This document shows positions 1 to 4,655 of a stretch of 5,643 nt of DNA, piece after piece. Position numbers and translations under genes: made by a program. Origin of the DNA: JAJYVT01 sp027339205 (GTDB lineage: Bacteria; Actinomycetota; Acidimicrobiia; Acidimicrobiales; RAAP-2). The number at the start of each line of letters is the position of its first letter. Position 1 is the first letter of the stretch. The DNA lies in contig DAHWOV010000008.1 in the NCBI GenBank assembly GCA_027339205.1, positions 1 to 5,643 on the forward strand, written 5' to 3'. The notes under the pieces were generated by a model. It was not told where the DNA came from and did not search any database. It was given only the letters and a program-made list of their open reading frames with translations.

Positions 1-79
1 GCGCGTGGTCATCGGAGTGGTGGAGGACCCGACGCTCGAGCACGGCGACCGGCTCCTCGTGCTCGAGCCCGAGCGCTGA
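1..79 (+). CDS. C-terminal end of an unidentified protein (5' truncated by window edge)
   Basis: An open frame enters from the left edge (first full codon at base 2) and stops at TGA 77-79, giving 25 residues: a hydrophobic stretch RVVIGVVEDP followed by LEHGDRLLVLEPER. The pattern of a beta strand, then xxGDRLLVL, resembles the last strands of small ligand-binding or beta-barrel domains such as the TrkA C-terminal (RCK-C) domain. The fragment is too short to assign a family, so this is only a suggestion. Third codon positions are almost all G or C, as in the neighbouring real genes, which supports it being coding. The gene converges on the ArsR-type gene, and its transcript would run into the repeat cluster at 80-190. 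Confidence 0.55.
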   Translation, partial: RVVIGVVEDPTLEHGDRLLVLEPER

Positions 80-112
80 GCGCCGGAGGACGGCATGCGC
101 CGGGGGACGGCA
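80..112. repeat. 17-bp tandem duplication after the + strand gene
   Basis: GCGCCGGAGGACGGCA at 80-95 recurs as GCGCCGGGGGACGGCA at 97-112, with a 17-bp period and one mismatch (A87 against G104). It begins directly after the stop codon at 77-79. The duplication is visible in the sequence. It carries no recognisable function, although the first copy contains GGAGGA 5 nt before an ATG at 95. Confidence 0.85.
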
Positions 113-116
113 GGCG

Positions 117-163
117 CCCGGGGAACCGGGGTCAGGGGCCCGGGGAACCGGGGTCAGGGGCCC
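117..163. repeat. 22-bp tandem repeat, 2.1 copies, G-quadruplex-like
   Basis: Two identical 22-bp units lie at 117-138 and 139-160, followed by CCC at 161-163 that starts a third. Each unit holds two G4 runs. On the + strand the array reads G4 at 120-123, 128-131, 135-138, 142-145, 150-153 and 157-160, with loops of 3 or 4 nt, which meets the usual four-tract G-quadruplex pattern. Each unit also contains CCCGG-GGAA-CCGGG (117-130 and 139-152), a 5-bp stem with a 4-nt loop. The stop codon of the regulator (TGA on the - strand, 156-154) lies inside the second unit. The array could slow or end transcription from either side, but this is inference. Confidence 0.85.
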
Positions 164-1209
164 TCCGGCGAGGCTGGCGGCGAGGCTGGCGGCGCGGTGG
201 TCCCGAGGTGGCGTGCGAGGTCCTCGAGGAGCGTCTTGGCGACCTCGGGGTCGATGACGAGGTTCTTCCGGGTCGCTTCGCGCAGCTCGGTGACGATCCC
301 GGCGTCGCGGAGCAGCTTCACGTGATTGCTCACGGTGGGCTGCGCGAGACCGAAGCGCTGGGCGAGCTCGGTGATGGTGCGGGGCTTCGTGCGCAGGCTG
401 TCGACGATGGCGAGCCGGGTCGGGTCGGACAGCGCGCGAAGGCGGCGTGAGAGCTCCTCGTTGCGCCCGCGCGTTGCGTGCCCCGGTTCGTCGGCCCGGA
501 TCCCGAGCACCACGTAGCCGGGGAGGTCGTAGAGGAGCCCGAGGTGGGCGAAGTAGGCCGGGACGACGACGATCTCCCCCTGCGGCGCAAGGGCGGCGAC
601 GGCGCGCTCGGCGTTCTCGCCGAAATGCGGGGAGCTCCTCACGAGGTCTCGCCAGCCGGCGCCCTTCGCGAGCATCGCCTGCTTCGCCGCGACGGTCTCG
701 GCCACCGCTGCGCGGCCGTCGGCTTCCCAGACGTCCGATGCCGCATCCCAGACCCGCCGCACGGTGTCGACGAACCGACGGCGCACCTCTCCAGAGCGGC
801 GCAGGCGCGAGAGGCGCTGGAGCGCGATCCGCCGGTCCTCGTTCGTCTCGGCTGCGAGCGGCCAGTCCTTCGTGCCCGAGGGCACCGACGCGCACAGGTC
901 CGGCAGCTGCGCGATCAGCGCCGAAGCGTCGTCGCCGAAGAGGAGCCCGCCGTGGTGGGCGACGAGCACCAGCTCGGTGAAGGCGCCGTACATGGGCGAC
1001 CTGGCGGCCTGTCCCTCGTCGGCCCACATCGCACGCACGACTTCGAGCAGGTCGGGACGCTGCACGTCGTAGAGCGCGTGCAGTGCAGGCTGTTCGGCCC
1101 GGAAGTCCTCGCGCAGCGCCGAGTGGAGCAGCCACTCGAGCTCGATGGCGACCGACGGGCGCACGTCGACCCTGTGCTGGACGGCCTCACCACGCTCGAG
1201 AATCGGCAT
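154..1209 (-). CDS. ArsR/SmtB-family winged-helix regulator with large N-terminal domain
   Basis: A 351-residue putative DNA-binding regulator. Residues ~253-335 form the ArsR-type winged helix: LSDPTRLAIVDSL, then TITELAQRFGLA, recognition helix QPTVSNHVKLLRDAGIV, then the wing. Classical ArsR proteins are about 100-120 residues. Here ~250 extra N-terminal residues (VDVRPSVAIELEWLLHSA...) precede the HTH, an arrangement I associate with the actinobacterial DUF5937-ArsR group. The only cysteine is C106 and no ELCVC-type metal site is visible, so a metal-sensing role is unlikely. The effector and targets are unknown. The tail ends in a PPASPPAS repeat encoded by a DNA duplication. ATG 1209-1207 is chosen because a -10-like TATAGT lies 9 nt upstream and no Shine-Dalgarno is present. 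The gene lies downstream of the helicase gene in the same direction, 341 bp away, with its own promoter. Confidence 0.88.
   Translation of the reverse strand: MPILERGEAVQHRVDVRPSVAIELEWLLHSALREDFRAEQPALHALYDVQRPDLLEVVRAMWADEGQAARSPMYGAFTELVLVAHHGGLLFGDDASALIAQLPDLCASVPSGTKDWPLAAETNEDRRIALQRLSRLRRSGEVRRRFVDTVRRVWDAASDVWEADGRAAVAETVAAKQAMLAKGAGWRDLVRSSPHFGENAERAVAALAPQGEIVVVPAYFAHLGLLYDLPGYVVLGIRADEPGHATRGRNEELSRRLRALSDPTRLAIVDSLRTKPRTITELAQRFGLAQPTVSNHVKLLRDAGIVTELREATRKNLVIDPEVAKTLLEDLARHLGTTAPPASPPASPEGP
167..190. repeat. 12-bp tandem duplication in the regulator's 3' end
   Basis: GGCGAGGCTGGC occurs twice, head to tail, at 167-178 and 179-190. Being a multiple of three it keeps frame, and on the - strand it produces the PPAS-PPAS repeat near the regulator's C-terminus (residues ~340-347). 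It is the third tandem duplication within 111 bp. The tail lies beyond the winged helix, so length variation there should be tolerated. Confidence 0.85.
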
Positions 1210-1237
1210 AGCTAGATCACTATATCCATGTATAGCT
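1210..1237. promoter_or_regulatory. Candidate operator: AGCTA/TAGCT inverted repeat
   Basis: AGCTAGA (1210-1216) and TATAGCT (1231-1237) form an inverted repeat with one mismatch and a 14-bp gap. The left arm abuts the regulator's start codon and the repeat spans its -10 candidate (1224-1219). ArsR-family regulators commonly bind interrupted palindromes over their own promoters, so autoregulation is plausible. The arms are short and the region is AT-rich, so chance is a real alternative. Confidence 0.35.
1219..1224 (-). promoter_or_regulatory. -10 element of the regulator gene (TATAGT)
   Basis: On the - strand TATAGT (1224-1219) matches the -10 consensus at five of six positions and lies 9 nt before ATG 1209. 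A TTGATA at 1250-1245 could act as a -35, but it sits 20 nt from TATAGT, or 18 nt from the overlapping GATATA at 1226-1221. With so short a distance to the start codon, the transcript would have almost no leader. Confidence 0.5.
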
Positions 1238-1257
1238 GCATCCCTATCAAAACCTGG

Positions 1258-1263
1258 TATACT
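1258..1263 (+). promoter_or_regulatory. -10 element facing away from the regulator (TATACT)
   Basis: TATACT at 1258-1263 is one base from the TATAAT consensus and lies 7 nt before ATG 1271, the spacing expected when transcription starts at the A of a leaderless start codon. No good -35 is visible at 16-18 bp upstream (about GCTGCA at 1235-1240). It points into the gap rather than toward a recognisable gene. Confidence 0.4.
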
Positions 1264-1270
1264 CCGTCAC

Positions 1271-1489
1271 ATGACACGGCAACACTGGTCCACGACGAAC
1301 AAGCTCGCTGCGCAGAGGAGTGCGGACCTGCGCCGGCTGGTGACCCTCCGACGACGCGGCGACGCAGCCCTTCCTCAGGGAGAGCCCAGAGAGCTCTCGC
1401 CTCACCCAGGTCGGGTCCTCGTAGAGACGGGGTGGCGTCTGCGAGGGGACGGCGCACTTCGGTCCGCCTCGCGTCGGCGCGCCGCCTGA
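1271..1489 (+). CDS. Doubtful small leaderless ORF, 72 codons, no known relative
   Basis: The ORF begins with ATG 1271 and ends at TGA 1487-1489. It encodes 72 residues starting MTRQHWSTTNKLAAQRSADL and ending arginine-rich. In its favour: a TATACT hexamer lies 7 nt upstream, and 24 of codons 2-31 end in G or C. Against it: the remaining codons carry many A and T third positions, unlike real genes nearby, and the tail looks like untranslated composition. No membrane segment or motif is visible, and I do not recognise the protein. It may be a genuine small gene, the decayed 5' end of a former target of the divergent regulator, or chance. Confidence 0.25.
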   Translation: MTRQHWSTTNKLAAQRSADLRRLVTLRRRGDAALPQGEPRELSPHPGRVLVETGWRLRGDGALRSASRRRAA

Positions 1490-1550
1490 GCCGCTCCGGG
1501 CACCGCGGCCGCTGGGTTCGTCCAACCGATCGAGACGGCGCACCGACGGG

Positions 1551-3674
1551 TCAGCCCTCTGCGCGTTCGGTCAAGATCTGGCTCAAGAACCTGACCACCT
1601 CGTCACGCTCGACGGTCCGGCGCATCGGGGGCAGCGCCTCGAGCAGCACCTTGCGGTAGCCGGCGGTGGCCAGCCTGGAGTCGAGCACCGCCACCACACC
1701 GCGATCGGTGGCGCTGCGGATGAGCCGTCCCACCCCTTGCGCGAGGAGCGCGGCGGCGCGTGGCAGGTCGACGAGGGAGAACGCCGCCGCTCCCGCACGT
1801 TCGCGTCGCGCGTCGAGCAGCGGGTCCCCGGGTCTGCCGAAAGGGAGCCGGTCCAGCGTGACGAGGCTCAAGGCACGGCCGGGCACGTCGACGCCCTGCC
1901 AGAAGCCGAGCGTGGCGAACAGGCACGAGGTCTCGTCGCCCGAGAACTGCTCGAGCAGCTTGGGCTTCGGGAGATCCCCCTGGACGAGCACGGTGAACGC
2001 CACACGCCCTGCGAGCGCCGACGCCGCTTCGACCGCTGCCTGCCGGCTCGTGAACAGGGCGAGCGTCCGCCCGCCGGCCGCCGAGATGAGCGTGGCGAGC
2101 TCCTCGAGCATCGCTGCCCTCGCACCCTCGTGCCGGGGGTCCGGGAGGTGGCGGGCAACGTAGAGCAGGGCGTGGGAGCGGAAGTCGAACGGGCTGCCGA
2201 CGTCGAGGTGGTCGACCTCGAAGTCGTCGAGCCGCAGTCGGGCGGCGAGGCCCGTGGGGACGGTCGCGCTGGTGAGCACCGAGCGCACCGAGCCCCACAG
2301 CGTGGCGGCGAGCACCGGACCGACGTCGACGGGGGACACCCTGAGGACCGGCGCACGCTCGCCCCCGTCGATCCACACCACGTCCGTCTCGCCGGGGGCG
2401 AGGAGCCGCGAGAGGTCCCCTTCGAGATGTGCGGCAGCGGTGAGCGCCCTGGCCACGGCTGCGGCGTCTCCGGCCGCCCCCGCCTTGGCGCCAATGGCCC
2501 CGGCCCGCCGCCTGACCCGCTCGCCGGTCCCCGCCTCGGTGGCGAGGCGGGTCCGCAGCCGTTCGAGCCGAGCGCGGAGCAGCTCGAGGAGCGAGGACAG
2601 CTCTGTGCTCGATGGCTCGCCGCCGGGGACGGTCCCGAGCCGCGATCGTGTGCCGCTCGCGCTCGCAGCTTCGGCACCGCCGGTGGGCACCCCGAAGACG
2701 TGGCGGTCGCGCCCGTCCGGGCGTGCGCCCGTGCGAGCCGGGTGCGGTCTTCCGACAGCTCCCTTCGGCACGAGCACCCGCTGGCCGACGTGTGCGGCCA
2801 GGAGCACCCGGAGCCGTTCGGCCACGTCGTCGAGCCCGTGGGTCTCGGCGTCGTGGAGCAGCGTGCGCGCCGAGGCGTGCAGCGCGCGCAGCCGGCCCGG
2901 CGCGAGGTCCACGCCCAGGCTCTGGGTCATCACGTCCTCGAGTTCGTGGGCCTCGTCGAAGATGACCACGTCGTGGGGCGGCAGGACCGCGCCGCCGCTC
3001 GCCAGGTGTGCGCCGTAGAGGTGGGTGTTCACCACGACGACGTCGGCTTCCGCCGCACGCTGGCGCGCCCGCTCCGCGAAGCAGCGAGATCCCTCGGGGC
3101 AACGGTGCGCGCCCGGGCACTCCCTCGTCCCCACGCTCATCATGTCCCACGCTCGTGCATGCGGCTCGAAGGCGAGGTCCGCCCGGTCGCCCGTGGCGGT
3201 CTCGTGCGACCACGCCAGAAGGCGGCGCACGTCCTCGACGAGCCGCCCTTCGTCGCCGGCCCACGAGGGCTCGGCTTGCGTGCCGAGGTCCTGCTGCACG
3301 CCGCGGCCGCCGACCTCCGCGGCCCGCTCGAGGCAGAGGTAGTTCGCCCGCCCTTTCAGGACCGCGAAGGACACCGGCCGGTCGAGGGCGCGGGAGAGCG
3401 CGGGAAGGTCCCTTTCGGCGAGCTGGTCCTGGAGCGCCTTCGTCGCGGTGGCAACCACCACGCGCTCGCCGGAGGTCACCGCGGGGACGAGGTAGGCGAG
3501 GGACTTCCCGGTCCCCGTGCCCGCCTGGACGGCGAGGTGGCGCCGCGTCGCGATCGCTGCGGCGACCGCCTGCGCCATCGCCGCCTGCCCCGGCCGCTCC
3601 TCCGCGGCGCTCCCGAGCGCGCGGGTGACCGTGGCGAGCGCCCTTTGGACCTCGCCGGCCGCGGTCGCTGCCAT
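1551..3674 (-). CDS. dinG: DinG/XPD-like iron-sulfur ATP-dependent DNA helicase
   Basis: This 707-residue protein is a superfamily 2 helicase of the DinG/YoaA type. Members of this family unwind DNA 5' to 3' and resolve R-loops, D-loops and quadruplexes during repair and replication. Visible motifs in order: Walker A AGTGTGKS (51-58); four cysteines C114, C186, C192 and C198, spaced like the E. coli DinG [4Fe-4S] ligands; DEAH box (240-243); LTSAT (467-471); LVQGD (563-567); GFWQGVDVPG (590-599); and motif VI QGVGRLIR (646-653). Residues ~303-357 are a Pro/Gly/Ser/Arg-rich stretch that looks like a disordered linker. ATG 3674 is chosen because the helicase fold starts soon after it, it is the start nearest the domain, and a TAACGT hexamer lies 7 nt upstream. 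The frame stays open further upstream, but only as antisense of the next gene. No LexA-type GAAC-N4-GTTC box is seen upstream, so SOS control is not supported. Confidence 0.93.
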   Translation of the reverse strand: MAATAAGEVQRALATVTRALGSAAEERPGQAAMAQAVAAAIATRRHLAVQAGTGTGKSLAYLVPAVTSGERVVVATATKALQDQLAERDLPALSRALDRPVSFAVLKGRANYLCLERAAEVGGRGVQQDLGTQAEPSWAGDEGRLVEDVRRLLAWSHETATGDRADLAFEPHARAWDMMSVGTRECPGAHRCPEGSRCFAERARQRAAEADVVVVNTHLYGAHLASGGAVLPPHDVVIFDEAHELEDVMTQSLGVDLAPGRLRALHASARTLLHDAETHGLDDVAERLRVLLAAHVGQRVLVPKGAVGRPHPARTGARPDGRDRHVFGVPTGGAEAASASGTRSRLGTVPGGEPSSTELSSLLELLRARLERLRTRLATEAGTGERVRRRAGAIGAKAGAAGDAAAVARALTAAAHLEGDLSRLLAPGETDVVWIDGGERAPVLRVSPVDVGPVLAATLWGSVRSVLTSATVPTGLAARLRLDDFEVDHLDVGSPFDFRSHALLYVARHLPDPRHEGARAAMLEELATLISAAGGRTLALFTSRQAAVEAASALAGRVAFTVLVQGDLPKPKLLEQFSGDETSCLFATLGFWQGVDVPGRALSLVTLDRLPFGRPGDPLLDARRERAGAAAFSLVDLPRAAALLAQGVGRLIRSATDRGVVAVLDSRLATAGYRKVLLEALPPMRRTVERDEVVRFLSQILTERAEG

Positions 3675-3681
3675 CGAGCCG

Positions 3682-3687
3682 ACGTTA
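3682..3687 (-). promoter_or_regulatory. -10-like element of the helicase gene (TAACGT)
   Basis: TAACGT (3687-3682 on the - strand) fits TANNNT, is preceded directly by TG, and ends 7 nt before ATG 3674. The 20 bases before the start contain no GGAGG-like site. This favours a leaderless transcript. A TTGACA-like -35 is not apparent. Confidence 0.4.
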
Positions 3688-3720
3688 CAGGTGCCCGCGG
3701 GGCCTCGGCCGGTCCGGCGG

Positions 3721-3747
3721 GTCGGTGCACCGACGAGACGAGTCGGT
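3721..3747. promoter_or_regulatory. 14-bp perfect palindrome with an alternative overlapping hairpin
   Basis: GTCGGTGCACCGAC (3721-3734) is its own reverse complement. Its right arm ACCGAC (3729-3734) can instead pair with GTCGGT at 3742-3747 across a 7-nt gap. A further ACCGAC lies at 3853-3858. The palindrome sits between two divergent genes, 47 bp from the helicase start and ~34 bp upstream of its -10 candidate. This fits a dimeric regulator site that could serve either gene. The binding protein is unknown. Confidence 0.45.
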
Positions 3748-3897
3748 CGCCGCCTGGCGACACCGTCCTGCCGGGTCCGTCGGGCGATCGTCGGGAAGCC
3801 TGCCCCCGAGTGCGGAACCCGCCTCTCGGTGTCGGCAGCCGGTACCGCCTGGACCGACCCCGGCGCCCGCCGGTCACGTCCGGCCGGCTCCACGCCG

Positions 3898-3903
3898 TAT
3901 GGT
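3898..3903 (+). promoter_or_regulatory. -10-like element of the nucleotidyltransferase gene (TATGGT)
   Basis: TATGGT at 3898-3903 fits TANNNT and ends 8 nt before ATG 3912. The bases between are GTGCCGCC, with no Shine-Dalgarno sequence. No clear -35 is seen. A leaderless start is the simplest reading. Confidence 0.4.
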
Positions 3904-3911
3904 GTGCCGCC

Positions 3912-4655
3912 ATGAAGGGCGTCCTGCTGGCAGGGGGCACGGGGTCCCGGCTCTACCCCCTGACGCGCATCACGAACAAGCACCTGCTGCCGATCTACGA
4001 CCGGCCGATGGTGCAGTGGTCGATCGAGGCCCTGGTGAACGCAGGGATCACCGAGATCATGCTGGTGACCGGCGGGACGCACGCGGGTGAGTTCCTCCGC
4101 CTCCTCGGCAACGGCCAGGAGTACGGGATCGACCGCCTCAGCTACGCCTACCAGGAGCGGCCCGGCGGCATCGCCGAGGCGCTCGGGCTGGCCGAGCGGT
4201 TCGCGGACGGGGACCGCGTGCTCGTGATGCTCGCCGACAACGTCGTCGAGCGGTCGCTCCGACCAATGGTCGAGTCCTTCGAGGTGCAGGCAGGGGGCGC
4301 CAGGATCCTGCTCACGCCGGTGGAGGAGCCGGACCACCTCCGCCACCTCGGGGTCCCCCAGCTCGACGGGGAGGGCCGGGTGGTCCGGATCGTCGAGAAG
4401 CCCGAGGACCCCCCGTCACACTTCGGGGTCACGGGGATCTACTGCTACGACGCGGGCGTCTTCGGCGTCATAAGGACGCTCGCGCCCTCCGGCCGCGGCG
4501 AGCTCGAGATCACCGACGTGAACAACCACTACGTGTCGGAGGGCGTCATGGCCTACGACGTCCTGGAGGGGTTCTGGGGCGACGCCGGCGAGTCGATCGA
4601 CGCCTACTACACGGTCAACGACTTCGTGCGCACCTACGGCGCCAACAAAGCCTGA
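3912..4655 (+). CDS. rfbA: Short-form glucose-1-phosphate thymidylyltransferase (RfbA/RmlA-like)
   Basis: This 247-residue cytoplasmic sugar-nucleotidyltransferase very probably joins dTTP and glucose-1-phosphate to give dTDP-glucose, the first step toward dTDP-L-rhamnose and related surface sugars. Visible: the signature LAGGTGSRLYPLT (6-18) with NKHLLP (22-27); LADN with D109 at the metal-binding position; EKP (162-164) with sugar-contact E162 and K163; VTGIYCYD (173-180); RGELEITD (195-202); and FWGDAG (221-226). The length and order match the short class of ~245 residues known from Bacillus, which lacks the extra C-terminal part of E. coli RmlA (~290). Small departures are LADN for the usual LGDN and DAGE for DAGT. 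No other rhamnose-pathway gene lies in the window, so a related nucleotide sugar cannot be excluded. ATG 3912 directly precedes the signature. The gene diverges from the helicase gene and converges with dxs. Confidence 0.9.
   Translation: MKGVLLAGGTGSRLYPLTRITNKHLLPIYDRPMVQWSIEALVNAGITEIMLVTGGTHAGEFLRLLGNGQEYGIDRLSYAYQERPGGIAEALGLAERFADGDRVLVMLADNVVERSLRPMVESFEVQAGGARILLTPVEEPDHLRHLGVPQLDGEGRVVRIVEKPEDPPSHFGVTGIYCYDAGVFGVIRTLAPSGRGELEITDVNNHYVSEGVMAYDVLEGFWGDAGESIDAYYTVNDFVRTYGANKA

Larger units (their letters stand above)
1210..1550. other. 341-bp gap between helicase 3' end and regulator start
   Basis: This gap separates the end of the helicase gene from the start of the regulator. Its right-hand boundary section (1210-1263) is only 39 percent GC (21 of 54 bases), far below the rest of the window, and holds two opposing promoter candidates. 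The remainder (about 1270-1550) returns to high GC. It contains a perfect 10-bp palindrome GAGAGCTCTC (1389-1398), a 10-bp palindrome CGGCGCGCCG (1475-1484) and a doubtful small ORF (1271-1489). I found no convincing intrinsic terminator for the helicase gene and no RNA gene. Confidence 0.6.

Noticed and set aside
117..163. CRISPR array or phage attachment site suggested by the repeats
   Set aside because: The units are directly adjacent without spacers and there are only about two copies. No cas, integrase or tRNA gene is nearby.
95..325. A 76-codon + strand ORF with GGAGGA 5 nt before its ATG, starting just after the first gene
   Set aside because: It translates the tandem repeats and then the antisense of the regulator's winged helix, giving a Gly/Arg/Ser-rich product with no fold. 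The Shine-Dalgarno-like match lies inside a duplicated GC-rich repeat and is probably chance.
478..1215. A 245-codon + strand ORF opposite the regulator gene
   Set aside because: It is a shadow frame. The - strand frame has clear ArsR-family winged-helix motifs, and the + frame product has none.
1247..1543. A 98-codon - strand ORF in the gap between the helicase and the regulator
   Set aside because: It has no domain and no convincing start signal, and its composition is unlike nearby genes. It also overlaps the promoter island of the regulator.
3675..3911. A LexA (SOS) box controlling the dinG-like helicase
   Set aside because: No GAAC-N4-GTTC or close variant is present between the two divergent genes. 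A TTGTCRGTG-type actinobacterial damage promoter motif is not found 8 nt upstream of the -10 candidate either.
3675..4346. An N-terminal extension of the helicase frame by about 224 residues upstream of ATG 3674
   Set aside because: The extension is antisense to rfbA and to the intergenic region, shows no domain, and DinG homologues begin close to the Walker A motif as seen from ATG 3674.
1737..4655. A very long + strand open frame running through the helicase region and continuing in frame into the nucleotidyltransferase
   Set aside because: The part before 3912 is the antisense of the helicase gene and has no recognisable domain. It is open only because high GC makes stops rare. The enzyme signature starts immediately at ATG 3912, so it is not a fusion protein.
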